Shown piece by piece: positions 10,246 to 33,379 of a stretch of 64,000 nucleotides of DNA. Origin of the DNA: Lineus longissimus (lineage: Eukaryota; Nemertea; Pilidiophora; Heteronemertea; Lineidae). Below the pieces are notes generated by a model. The model was not told the origin of the DNA and did no database searches. It saw only the letters and a program-made list of their open reading frames with translations. A program made the position numbers and the translations under genes. The stretch covers positions 7,814,501 to 7,878,500 of the forward strand of contig NC_088311.1 of NCBI RefSeq assembly GCF_910592395.1, given 5' to 3'. The stretch's first letter is position 1. Each line of letters opens with the position of its first letter.

Positions 10246-11544
10246 TCGAGATGCACAACAGTGGTTGCAAATAACATCTTGCAAATTTTATTTGTAAATA
10301 TAAATTCTACCACAAAAATTAAAAAGGAATACAACTGCTATTTTTTGTGTTTGTCGGTCATTTTTATGGAGATTGCAGCGACAGCGGAATTGAGGGAACC
10401 AGTTCAAAAAGAGTGCTTGGTGGAACACCTTGCCCTTTTTGGAAGAGAGACGGTTAGATGGAGGTTATCCAACCCATAAATTGTGCCTTTGAGGAGATGG
10501 CCTTCAACGACAATTTGGAAAAAGGCACTTCACTTCTTATTCAAAGCCTCAATGGAAATACATCCTTTCGTCGGCCATTTCTTGTACTAAAATAGCCCAT
10601 CGTGACCGACCCCTGACCATATTGACTCCCTCATCCCAATTTCAAACACCTGAACGTCCTTCTTGAAGGTCAAAACTAGCTGCAAGTTCATTCTGAGCAG
10701 CATTCTTGGAAATCACACCTAATGTCCGACCCTCTCTGGTGAATCTTGGACCTGGTAGGTCCTCCCCTTTGCATTGACAATGGCTGGTGAACGGGTCGAG
10801 CAATAATTATGGCGCCTCATCTGATCAAAAGACTACCTGTATTTGGCAAAGTTGGTTGCACACAGTGAATAAAACTGATAGTTGCTTGCCCAACTGGACA
10901 GTTCAAAGAGCCATACTGACAGCAGCCAATCTCATTTCATCGATCTTGCATATCTCCTGTACTGAACAAGGAGTGCATATACAGGAAGTCGCCGTCTCAT
11001 TTGCACATAAAAGTGAAAACGATCGAGGGCCTCACCCGTTGCTTAGTTTCTGTCCACTTCCCAGGACACATTTTAAACGTCACAACCTGGTGCACTCTGA
11101 TGGAATTCAAACGCCATGATGAGTCCACCAGGACTGGTTGTGACACTGTCCAAGAGCAGATTACGGTATTTCTTCCGACTGTGATATTGGCCATCATGCT
11201 GTCAATTCTGCAGCACTGAAAAAGGGCCAGCCAGCCAGTTGTTCATTGAAATATCCCTCTCTCCAGATCAAGGGATTCGGTGTGGAAATCAGAAAACAAC
11301 AACAGAGGAATTCTTCATCTTATGGTTATGCAATTCAACAGCAGATACATCAAAATGCTTGCTCCTGGACAAGTTGGTATGGGTTGGTTCCATGACCCTG
11401 ACCATTAAACATCAGTATAGATTCAACCGATCTAGTGTCCATAGTGTCCAGCCATACATATAGAAGCCAGGAGTCAATGAATTAATCTTGCAGTTGAAGA
11501 GGTCCACAGATAATGTCACTTTTAAAACACATGTTTGAATCCCG
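10246..11544. other. Convergent spacer: RPS12 3' UTR and EIF2B3 3' UTR
   Basis: The region between the two convergent stop codons. No canonical AATAAA was found just after RPS12, and the EIF2B3 end was not located. No further exon or repeat family is recognised. Overlapping open frames near 10787-11219 carry no recognisable protein. Confidence 0.4.
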
Positions 11545-14500
11545 TCAAATTTCCATCATACGATCACGATCAGCAAGAACTTCATTCGTGAATTTACCTG
11601 AAATATGAAGAGAGGCATACATGTAGTCTCAATCTCCCATTGAATTTGATGACTTGATTTCATTTAATGATTTCGAGAAAGTTCCAAATTTTGGTTGTGA
11701 CACAGCAATAATCTCTCCCAAAAAAGGAATGATCACAGTGAGTTGACGATGTCAGTTTTATTATCTTACCCATGGCACTTATTTTCTGTCCACTCCCCAC
11801 TATACAGTCCTTGATTTCTCCTTTCTCGTCAATGTGGACATGGTCACATATAATGCTTCCTTGGATGCTACACCTGGAAAGACACAAGCCCAGATTTGAC
11901 AAGCGATCTTATTCAACGACATGTGCTGTACATCTGAGGACATTCAATACACATCTTAACTGGTGGTTCAAAACGACCACACGTGTCCATAAAATTACAT
12001 CTTGGACTACGCATTAAACTGCTAAGGCTGAGAGGTGGTACGAATATACAATGATGATTATCAAGATTTCTTCTGAAAACGACATGAGGACCTAAGTGGA
12101 CTCACCCTTCAGCTATGGTAACATGGTCCATGACAACAGAATTGGTAATCTTGACTTTCTCCCCAATGGACGAATACCGGGCAATATTTGACTTCTTCAC
12201 AGTGGCCTTCTCTGCTACAGTCACATTCTCACCTATAAGGCACTCACTTCCAACCTGGAGAAGAACAAAATATTACCAAAGAGGAAGGAGATAAAATGCA
12301 AATATTTCATGAAATGTACTATGAAATGACTTAGAAGTTCCTTTGACTATTGACGATTTCTTACCTGAGATCTCGATTGCACAGTAGCAGTAGGATGAAC
12401 AGAGGGAATTTCTTTGTCGGACTGTAATTTGCCAAGATGTTTACCAATCTGCCTATTCGCTTCAGAATACGTAGCTAATGTATTCATCCTCAGGCAGAAT
12501 TTTCCCTCCATAATGCAAGCATAGCACCGAATCTTGTCACCGTGATAACAGTCACTCATGTCTCCACTGTGGTCATTCCAGGAGGACATATCTCGGGCGA
12601 GTTGCTCAAAGTTGCCCTCATCAGCCAGAGTCGAGACATCTGAAAATAAGACAACAGTTTCAGCTCTTTCATCACTGTTTGATTATAGCCTGACGGAAGT
12701 CATCCAACTCAACAAGACAGATAGGTGTGCATGTACTTTACAATTTGCACATTTGATTTCTCTGTTCGCAGTGAAGAGAGGTTGAACTCATTCTATACCA
12801 TATCATATTGAACTATTACCAAAGTTTCTCTTTCTTTTGATGGCCCTGTCTCTTAACTGAGTGGAATTTCATGATAACTTCACCTGCTTTCCAAGGCTGG
12901 TGTACTGGTAATCGAGCGTAGAGCAATACGGGCTTACAAAGTATATCCCTCAGATGCCCTTGCCCTATATTTAATGACATATTAATGAATATCCTCACCA
13001 GCTTTCCGAGAGCTACTGGAGTTCGACGTCACGGTTGCATCAGCATCAGCAGGCTCCTCTTGCATCCGTTTAAACTGTTTCTTTACCAAGTATGGGATGA
13101 GCTCTCCTTTAATTGCTGAAATAGATCTGGAATAAAAAGTTCCAAAGGAGTGTTTATCAGCGAAATGGACCAGCTTCAACAAAGATTGTGGCCCCACTGG
13201 TTGTTTGTAAAGCTTGTACTACAGGCTAGTTTATGTCTGCATCCAAAATTATTAGATATCAGGGCATCTGTACATTTTTCTAGGGAGCCACAATGGTTAT
13301 CGTGTTCTACTAACAAGCAACAGCACTGAGTTCAAGGCCTGTGTGGCGTCTTGGGATAGGACAGTATACCGTAGTTTGTTGTATCTATGACAGGGCAACT
13401 AACTGACCCTTTACACGTGGACAGTAGCCAGCCATGGACTCACACTTTGTATGCACAGGCCTACGACGAACACCTTCACCCTTACGTAACTGATGTCAAC
13501 CAATGAAAATCATATTTCAGAGGACTAATCATTACCAGCAAATTGTTAGGACTTTGATTACAAGAGAACAAACAGGATGCCAATTTATAGCAGAATCTGA
13601 CTGAATTATACTGGTAGTGGTATTTTTACCTCTGTTCTTCTAGCACATCTAGCACTGACTGTTTCATCAAATACAAATGAGCATCTGTCAGTCTTGTCTT
13701 TATGTTTATACATGGATGTCTGAAGAATAGAATACAAAGACATTTTGTTATAATGTAACTTTAGAATTGTCAGGATGATTGGAGCATGGTCTCAGGTGGG
13801 AAAATGTTTTTTTCAGACATAAGGTTTTGCAGAGCATTTATGTCATCTGGTCTCAGACAACAGTGTCACTTGGGTGTGGTCCATTTCTTCAACAAAAGAA
13901 TTCCTTGCTTCTGGCGATATCCAAGCAAATTATAACAGACATCACATCCAAACAGAACAACAATATGTCTTATATGTTTGCAGCTGAAATATGCTCTTCT
14001 CACCAAAGCTCACCTTTTAAACAGAGATTTTCTAAAAGATATGGTTTCTTCAAAATCTGCCTCGGATGATAGAAATACTAATCTGCTACTACTGTTATCG
14101 AGTCCAACAAAGTCGAGTTCTGAAAGAATAACCCATATTCTCGAAAATAAAATGACATTTGAAAAAAGTGTAACCTGTACATAGTGGACTTACAAAATGT
14201 AGCGGACTCACAATGAGTGACTGACTCTATGATAGCAATTATCACAACTAAATTTGTTTTGTACTATTGGCATTTTGAAACAATTTTTAATGGAAACTAC
14301 ATCCCAAATAGGAAACTTTCACATCATAATGCTTACCGACTTTTTTCTTTGACTTTGGGCCAGGAGCAGCCATGTCAGCTATACTGTCTTGGCCGGACAT
14401 AAAGAGTGCTGTAACTGTGGCCCCGTGAGCTCTGTGAACATCTGCTAGCGTGTTGAGAGAGAAGTCTCCAATCAGATCACAACTTACAACCAACAGGTCA

Positions 14501-15653
14501 CACTGGAATTACAATTGAGAGAAACTGATTGAAGAAGTGCTCAGCGCAGACGACTGACTTGCCAGAAGCTGAGTTGGAGAATCTTAAAATCTTGTGTTTT
14601 TTCTTTGCCAATCTAAATTTGAATACAGGTATAGAGAGATCCAAAAAGATTCATCAGCTTGGTGTTTTAGATTGGTATAGAGAGAATGCCAAAGAATGAA
14701 TACAGCACTATTATCTTGTGAATGACTTTTCTTGCTTGAAGGGAGACTATAAGCAGGAGCCACTTGACTTCAGGCAGAAGCCAAAATAGATTGCTCAACT
14801 ATCTATTCTGATACTAATACTTGTTACAGATGAAAAGCCCCCCCCCCCCTTCCATTGTTTACCACAGCAACTTTGACACTACACAACCCTACCTTAATTT
14901 TATCTTTGATATGCCGAAGTGAGTCTGCAGTCCCCCAATCATCATCATCAGGTATTCCAACAAAGTCCAACTTAGCCTTAATTTGGCACTGTTCCACAAG
15001 GGCCCTCTCAATCTGTTTACGCTGAGATTTCAGCACCACAATTATCATCTCTGAAATAGAAATAAGTCATCGGCATTTGAGATACATCATGTTGAGACAT
15101 GTAGAGGTTTGAACATTTCAATGGGCTAGGACTGGTTATTTCTCAAACACATATGCAGGCATTTTTACAGATGGTGTATCACGTTGTTGTGAGTTGAGAT
15201 AGGCATGTATCTAACTTTCTCCAAAAATTGAGTTAGGCAATTTGTTTAGGGGCATGACGATATGTGACCCACTCTGGCAAATTGAAACTGTTGGATAAAA
15301 TTGTTGAAAAAAAAGTTATTGATACTGGGTTGTTCTGTAAAAATCTATGATGAGAGATTCATGACAATATCAATATCTTGAGGAATGACTGAGAATGAGA
15401 TATGGACTCAGACCCAGGAATACATCACTCTCAAAAAATGCGATTGCAACATCTGCGCCTCCTCTTGCCAGAGTTGATCACATATTTCAAGAGGTAGATT
15501 ACCTTCGAATCCTGCTCTTTCTAACATATTGACTGGATACCACACCATGGGCATATTACCGACCGGGAGAATGGCCTTTGGAATCTTGGCTGTTAGATCT
15601 GTCATTCGGGAACCCCTCCCACCAGCCATAACTACTGGCTGGAATTCCATCAT
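11545..15653 (-). CDS. EIF2B3: Translation initiation factor eIF2B subunit gamma
   Basis: Part of the catalytic half of eIF2B, the nucleotide exchange factor for eIF2. Coding exons in transcript order: 15503-15653, 14893-15050, 14337-14502, 14014-14119, 13630-13719, 12999-13126, 12365-12639, 12106-12254, 11770-11873, 11545-11597. They total 1380 nt, giving 459 residues (human 452). The N-terminal nucleotidyltransferase-like domain opens with [10 protein letters not shown] and [10 protein letters not shown], followed by [27 protein letters not shown] and [10 protein letters not shown]. The C-terminal left-handed beta-helix shows hexapeptide-like repeats ([45 protein letters not shown]) and ends [13 protein letters not shown]. 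An acceptor lies 7 nt upstream of the ATG, so a leader exon exists further up. A second in-frame ATG follows the first directly. Confidence 0.96.
13283..13375 (+). repeat. tRNA-like SINE fragment (EIF2B3 intron)
   Basis: An A-box-like stretch (ggagccacaatggttatcg) is followed about 35 nt later by a B-box-like GAGTTCAAGGCC, then a degraded 'tcttgggataggacag' core. This order resembles tRNA-headed SINEs. It sits in the intron between 13127 and 13629. Degenerate, so family membership is uncertain. Confidence 0.4.
14838..14849. repeat. Poly-C tract
   Basis: Twelve consecutive C in an EIF2B3 intron; further long C or G runs occur at 16096-16108, 16209-16226, 16870-16880, 38592-38602, 45589-45603 and 61225-61245. 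Confidence 0.9.
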
Positions 15654-15660
15654 AATTTAC

Positions 15661-16745
15661 CTGAAAATGATTCCAAAAATATAGCATAATATGACATTGA
15701 GGTCTCTGCAGGGGCGCGAAGATTTAATTCATTGTAAATGACCAATGACATCATCGACAAAGAAAACTTTGATCTCCGACATCAGACCTAGGCTAAAGCT
15801 AGCCCATTTTTTAAGTGTTACATAGCAGTTTTTCAGCATATTCGATCATGTTGATTACTGAGGAGATTATTTCCTCAGTCAGTGACATCACATAGTCATC
15901 TTATCGCAGCATGTTCTTTACCCATGGCCTTGTATATTGAGATGTTTATCCAATTATACTAGAGTAGATCATGGAGGTAATACCTCCATGAGTAGATTCA
16001 TTCTGCTGAAACGACGAGTAATCATATCAACGTTGTTGTGGCAATACTCTACATCACCCATTCGCAATTCCCACAGCCCGTGATTTTACTGGCTGCCCCC
16101 CCCCCCCCATCCTCGCAGGACCTGAGAGTGAGACGCCAATCATTACACATACGAAATTATCTATCATCAAGAAGAGGAACGTAAAGTAAAGTAAAAGTGT
16201 GGCATTTACCCCCCCCCCCCCCCCCCAACTGAGACGGAGGCATGATGAAAGAAACACATGAACAATTGGCCAAATGAGATCAGATGTTCTCTCCGAAATC
16301 TACCAAAGTTTGTGAGGGACTGAGTTTCGTCCGAAAATAGATAACTGTGATAACACACAAATGGCAATGCAGGTACACATGTACACGGCGACGAATGTCG
16401 GAATGATAAAGAATGAAAGACAAGTGACCTGCCAAAGATCACACAGCAGTTTACCAAACGATTCCTTCTTTGTAGATTTGACAACCCTTAAAGCACAACA
16501 ACTTTGCCACTTGTACTTTCCCGGGGGCGCTTCCCGGGTACTTTTCTCAAACCCCAACAAAACGTCCAAGGGAGCGAAACGACTTCGATTTGGAGCGAAA
16601 CGACTGAGCTGAGGGAATGGAGGGCGAAAAGGTAAGGGAGCGAACAACCGCAATTCCCGTCGCGATTCCCATATTTGGCACACGCGTCATAATTTATTCA
16701 TACGAATTCTAAATTCAAATTCAAATTAATGAAGTAATCTTTGTC
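15661..16745. other. EIF2B3 upstream region
   Basis: No coding exon was found. Two C runs of 13 and 18 bases occur. Around 16520-16690 the sequence is more GC-rich, with repeated 'gagcgaaacgac' phrases; this could hold the EIF2B3 promoter or leader exon, but no start site could be placed. Confidence 0.35.
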
Positions 16746-17202
16746 TTACTTCTGGGTTGTTCCATGCTGTGTAACCGATTCCATCCCCGACCCATCTTTA
16801 ATCCACGCGATGACTCCATTGAGAAGGCAGCCGAAACGTCTTCTATCCGATTTTACAGCTATAACTATACCCCCCCCCCCTCCCAACCACCATGCACCAA
16901 CTACTCGCTACCATTGACATTGTGTGCTAGCCAACTGCTTCTTCAGTCAACTGCCATGATGGCATCATCCTAACTATTACACCACCACCCCCACCGACCA
17001 CCACCACCACCCGAGTCTTCTCGCTCACCAGCCCTATTAACGAAGAGCTCCTTATCAAGGCCTGAGCCTTCCTCATATTACTTCTGGGTTGTTCCAGAGC
17101 ATGCTGTGTAACCATTTCCATCCTCGACCCATCTTTAATCCACGCGAGGACTCCATTGAGAGGGCAGTCGAAACGTCTTCTGTCCGGTTTTACAGCTATA
17201 AA
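16746..17202. repeat. Direct duplication, ~125 bp, about 332 bp apart
   Basis: The segments 16746-16866 and 17078-17202 are clearly related. Both begin 'ttacttctgggttgttcc', pass through 'cccatctttaatccacgcg' and end 'ttttacagctataa'. They differ by scattered substitutions and a small indel, and the space between is low-complexity CCA-rich sequence. The forward frame of both copies reads similarly, with mostly conservative residue changes, so an origin in a mobile-element coding remnant is possible. I could not identify it. Confidence 0.75.
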
Positions 17203-17739
17203 TTGTTCTGTCATTTTGTCTGGGTCGGTCATCCTGTGTGAACTACCTGGAGACAAGGTACCTAGTGTTAATTATCTCTGTCAACCTCGTTCGCCTGTTG
17301 CCTCTCGGCTTGCACTCACTGAGACATGCGAGACGAAATCAAGAATCGCATTCCCGTCACGTGACCAGCAACAATTTGTTTAGCAATGGCGGACCGACTT
17401 TATTTCATGTATTTACACTTTTTTGCATTTACTTTTGCTGCTAAGTCTGCGCACTGGCTTAACTTTGTGGGAAACCAATTGACGTAGGAATGGTAAGGTT
17501 TTGGATTGAAGAAGAGACTGATCGGTCGACTGACTGAGTCACTGACAGTCACAGACACAGTGTCCAGTGACACTGACAGTACTCTAATCCATATCAATTA
17601 TCATGTACATGCTCTACGGAGACTGAGTTAGTATTGGTCCCTCCTGCATGCACCATCATACCTGCATGACCATACAGTAAACTATGTGTGATGCATGCAT
17701 GTCATGTATTAGTAGGCTACATGACAAGCAATGTAGGCC
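17203..17739. other. Spacer without recognised gene
   Basis: Nothing recognised beyond short repeats of 'cactgacagtcac'-type sequence near 17520-17580. Confidence 0.35.
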
Positions 17740-17900
17740 TAGTATTACTATAGATCCATGCACTTGATTGGGACCAACGTTTACAAAAACGTCGCGTCTC
17801 GTCACGTTACTGTAATGTAAAATGCATGGTGACGTGACGACGGCCAACACTACGTCATGTAAACGTTGTTCCCAATCAAGTGCATAGATCTATAATACTA
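17740..17900. mobile_element. 161-bp fold-back (MITE-like) element
   Basis: The left arm from 17740 (TAGTATTACTATAG through GCACTTGATTGGGA and AACGTTTACA) pairs with the right arm ending at 17900 over about 45 bp, with few mismatches. The centre also contains complementary CGTCACG/CGTGACG stretches, so the whole element can form one long hairpin. There are no open frames. It lies in spacer between EIF2B3 and AGBL5. Confidence 0.75.
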
Positions 17901-18211
17901 GTGTGTCAGCTGAGAGTGACCACCAAGTAGTGAACTATATGAACTAGACCGCTCAGGCGGCTACAGCAGACTAAACAGTACACATACACACACTCAGACT
18001 GACGTCACCAGTCACTGTCCATCTCCGTCACACTGCCACTGTCTGACTCACTCGGTGACTGGTCACTGTCATCATCATGTCAGTGAACATTTGCTACAAA
18101 ACTTACAAGCCATATTTTGGTAGTGCAGATGACGAACTCTGACATCTCTGTTTCCGTTCATAATTACATACGTCATATGGATATTGCACAGTAACATTAA
18201 TTTGTAATCCC

Positions 18212-19757
18212 TTTTTAGCTCACCTCTTAGCAGAGGTGAGCTTATCCCATACCGTGGCGTCCGTCGTCCGTCGTCGTCGTCGTCGTCGTCGTCGTCCGTC
18301 GTCGTCCGTCGTCCGTTAGCAGGGCACGTTTCGTAACTGTTAGAGCTATTGAGTTGAAACTTGGTACACATGTACCCTTATGTAATGACACCTTGGAGAC
18401 CAAGTTTCGGTCCGATTCGTTTCATGGTTTGGCCACCAGGGGGCCAAACGTTAAAAGTGAAAATATGCAATATCTCCCTTAATAGTAGTCGGGAAATTTT
18501 GAAAAAAATATGGCAGGTACTTCTAGCAAAGGTGCATCATATATCCTCCGGGTTTTTGATTTGACCTCCTTTTCAAGGTCACAGAGGTCAAAGTTTGCTG
18601 ATTCACTGAACAGTAGTATGTTTCCTATCTATTTTAGCTAGAAGGTTTTAAACCAGTGTGGACATGTATCTGGGGATTCTCTATTCCACCCCTAAAATTT
18701 CGGCCGTTCGGACATCAAATATGGCCGCCAGGCAGCCATCTTGAAAAATAAACACAGTACTATTACTCCGAAACTAATGATCGGATTGCAACCAAATTTG
18801 ATCTGGATGTATATCTATGTACTCTCTTACTAAATCCTTGATTTTTATCAAATGTGATAGCCAATATGGGTGCCAGGCGGGCATCTTGAAAAATTCTTAG
18901 TTTGGCCACCCGGGGGCCAAATTTAATGTCCAAAGTTAAAATGTTTGATTGCTCCTTTAATAGTGGTCTGATTTTCATAACATTTTTATGGTAGGTACTC
19001 CTAGCAAGGATACATTTCATAAATGTGGGTTTTTGATTTGACCTACTTCTCAAGGTCACAGAGGTCAAAGTTTTCCAGGCTCCCACTAGTAGACTTTGAT
19101 ATTTCGAGCATCGTACCGTCACAACCTCAGCACCGCCGAGTATCATGCAACTATTCATGATATTGTAACTGTCTGATTTGTACATTAGTGTATATAAGTT
19201 GATTACTCTCTTTTATGCTGTATTTAATGATATATTTGTGCTAATGATCAAGTATTCAAGGACAGTAGTCCTGTTAATCTGCCAACATAGTCATGTACGC
19301 ATATTGATCAAACACCTTGTGTAACAGTTGTATCGTGTCGACGCCTGAAGACAATGTAAATTGAAAAGGGTCTAGCAATAAATACTTTAACAACAACAGG
19401 TCAAAGTTTTCCTATGGCACTGCCATTTTACAATGACGGCACGTTTTGTCACTGCTTTAGCTACAGATCCCTAACTTGGTACGAATGTACCCCTATACTC
19501 TTAGACTAAACTGCAGTCTTTTTCTGATTCTCAGTTTGGCCAGCAGGGCCCCAAATGTTAATAGTGGACTCTCCCCTAAGGGTGCCTTGAAATGCTGCTA
19601 AGTGGGATGTCATAGTCTAAGCCTAGGCAAATGCAGGATTAATTAATATCATTGTAAAACATTACTTCACTTCTTTCTTACATTTAAAACCATGCTAATG
19701 CTTCATCCATCTTCCCTTCACAAGAGGTGAGCACAATGGCCCTGGCCATTTCATATT
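18212..19757 (+). repeat. Modular hairpin-ended repeat, copy R1 (with nested insertion)
   Basis: Begins TTTTTAGCTCACCTC with a perfect hairpin (AGCTCACCTC, short loop, GAGGTGAGCT), followed by a (CGT)n microsatellite with CGTC interruptions (about 18260-18318) and the internal modules. It ends GAGGTGAGC then 'acaatggccctggccattt'. R1 is more diverged than R2 and R3. It has a different middle, including a module with 'atggccgccaggcagccatcttg', and a 321-bp insertion at 19077-19397. The 3' part is shortened. Hairpin near one end, a microsatellite next to it and no clear target-site duplication recall Helentron-related non-autonomous elements; this is inference. Confidence 0.8.
19077..19397 (+). 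mobile_element. Retroposon 3' fragment nested in R1, with target-site duplication
   Basis: A 321-bp insertion flanked by a perfect 15-bp direct repeat, AGGTCAAAGTTTTCC (19062-19076 and 19398-19412). It ends with AATAAATACTTTAACAACAAC, that is, a polyadenylation-like signal and a short AAC repeat tail. This is what target-primed reverse transcription of a 5'-truncated LINE or a SINE leaves. No reverse transcriptase sequence remains, so the parent clade is unknown. Confidence 0.82.
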
Positions 19758-19837
19758 TATGATTTTAGGTGATTTAATCTGACCAGACCTACAATACATG
19801 AACCCTAGCCTAGCTATTGCTTGCTGATTCAAAAAAG

Positions 19838-31165
<11,328 letters not shown>

Positions 31166-32107
31166 TAGCCGACCCCCGATGATCTAGGATCAATTTTCGC
31201 TGTAACTAGAATTGTCCAATCTGCAACAGGAAAGACATTCTTTGAAAGAGAAACTGTACCTGTTGATGAAGTACTGGTACCACAGAAGTGGTCCTTGGCC
31301 ATTGTCCGATGGGGAGGATGGGGGGGGGGAGAGGGCCGTGGAAGGCTTTTATATGACTTAGTTTGTTTTACAAAGAATTCTCTGAGTTCGCCATGGTAAA
31401 CATTAGGTTGAAAACAAAAGCATTTATTTTCTGTTCTCGAGAAAACTTTCTATTAGTGAAGTTTTCCATTTTTGTAGACTTATGTGGGAGTAACTAATAT
31501 CATTTTGATGTTCTGAAATGTTCATACTTTCATTTGTACTTAATGGGATAATTCACTCTGCAGTATTTAAAACAGTTGCAGTATTTATCCTTTCTGTTTA
31601 ATGGCTTATTATATCTACATTTTTATATCAAACAACTCGAAGGTTGCCTGCCATATTGAAGTGGCTAGTTGGGTTCCTATTGCTATTGTGTTTGTAACCT
31701 CTTCAATCTGTGCCATTCTTTATTTATCTGAATTGATTGGAATTTTAGATAGTGAGCATGGTATGTTCATATTGGATTTTATTTAGATCTGTGATAGAAA
31801 TATTTATAGCAGCATTAGGAAAGCTGCTGCCGCCTCTTTGGGGTATTTAGATTAGTTCAATCTAAAATTTCTGTTGTAATTTTTGGCAGTGCTCTGATCT
31901 CAACGAAATTCTAATTGGCAAAGTTTGTTTATTTTGAGCATGCAAACCTTTTTTCATCTCAGTCAAGTCTTATCAAAGTTTACTTGAGATGACTTCAAAC
32001 CGGATTGTACATTGCACTGTATCGTATGTTCACGAAATGTTGGCATGGAATAAGCTGTATATAATTGAAATTGAACGAGAAAAGAATGATGCTTTATTTA
32101 TTGGCAG
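31166..32107 (+). other. AGBL5 3' UTR, first part
   Basis: AT-rich sequence following the long-isoform stop codon. An open frame at 31601-31786 looks like a random hydrophobic translation of AT-rich DNA. Confidence 0.5.
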
Positions 32108-32683
32108 TCCCAAGCTAGACTGAGGCAGTTCTACATTTGTGTGATTTAGGTATAAGGTAAATCTGCCTAAGTCCCAAGCTAGACTGAGGCAGTTCTACAT
32201 TTGTTTGATTTAGGCATAAGGTAAATCTGCCTAAGTCCCAAGCTAGACTGAGGCAGTTCTACATTTGTGTGATTTAGGTATAAGGTAAATCTGCCTAAGT
32301 CCCAAGCTAGACTGGGGCAGTTCTACATTTGTTTGATTTAGGCATAAGGTAAATCTGCCTAAGTCCCAAGCTAGACTGAGGCTGTTCTACATTTGTGTGA
32401 TTTAGGTATAAGGTAAATCTGCCTAAGTCCCAAGCTAGACTGGGGCAGTTCTACATTTGTGTGATTTAGGTATAAGGTAAATCTGCCTAAGTCCCAAGCT
32501 AGACTAAGGCAGTTCTACATTTGTTTGATTTAGGTATAAGGTAAATCTGCCTAAGTCCCAAGCTAGACTAAGGCAGTTCTACATTTGTTTGATTTAGGCA
32601 TAAGGTAAATCTGCCTAAGTCCCAAGCTTGACTGAGGCAGTTTTACATTTGTTTCATTAGGTATAAGGTAATTTAGGCATAAT
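32108..32683. repeat. 64-bp minisatellite, nine copies, with alternating variants
   Basis: Units start at 32108, 32172, 32236, 32300, 32364, 32428, 32492, 32556 and 32620, exactly 64 bp apart, and begin 'tcccaagctagactgaggca'. Two linked variant sites alternate in the first five units (gtgtga with ggtata, then gtttga with ggcata), giving a 128-bp higher-order dimer. The last unit is degraded. Each unit can form a short TTAGGCA/TGCCTAA stem. It is probably in the AGBL5 3' UTR. Confidence 0.93.
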
Positions 32684-33352
32684 GTTATTCCATTGACCTT
32701 CCTACATACCAGACAAAGGAAAGGGCAAAAACTTTTTTTAAAAGAGTTTTCCAACTTACCACTTGAGAGTTTGTCTCCAATCGAAGAAATAACTGCATTA
32801 ATTGAGAGGTTTTTCTTGATTGTGCTATTTTCATATTGTTATATAAAGGCTCTAGCGTGAACACGGCTATAGACCTATTACACATACGTAAGACTGATAA
32901 TTGATGTGTGATTTAGATGAGCTGTTTTTATTTTCTAACATTTGAGATACCCAGTTATTTGTAAAAGAGAGAATTAGATTGGTACACAAAAAATATTGTA
33001 CATGAACATTTTCAATGATGAAACATGTATTTTTATAGTACAGATTGTGTATATTCTCAACCACTGACTTTTGTAATTGTATGCAAAAAATGTCCTGCCT
33101 TCACTTTATCTAAACCACAACACTTGTATGAATACTTATACTACCCCACAAAGAATGTAAAACATTTGTATCATAAATTCTTTTAACTATAACACATACT
33201 TGTCACAAAATTAGACTATTTTTATAAATACCAGTATAGTTATGTGTGTGATTTTACTTTAGTTTATAGAATAAGACGAAATCCTGTATGACTTGTTTTC
33301 ATTTCTGCTGGTTTGTTTTATTTACACCTGGTTTATTTTTTAATGTCACAGA

Positions 33353-33358
33353 AATAAA
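33353..33358 (+). terminator. Polyadenylation signal, likely AGBL5
   Basis: An AATAAA in a T-rich context, the last plausible one before the spacer to RPS21. It gives a 3' UTR of about 2.2 kb that includes the minisatellite. Assignment to AGBL5 is inferred from strand and position. Confidence 0.55.
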
Positions 33359-33379
33359 ATATTTTCAACAAAATGTTGC

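Noticed and set aside
18075-18371. Open frame with a poly-Asp run; same kind at 20943-21161 and 40154-40369
   Set aside because: All three are translations of the hairpin and (CGT)n/(GAC)n part of the modular repeat. The Asp run is the microsatellite, not a protein domain.
32108-32683. Regular 64-bp spacing resembling a CRISPR array
   Set aside because: Whole units are repeated with no unique spacers, and the context is a eukaryotic gene with introns. It is a minisatellite.
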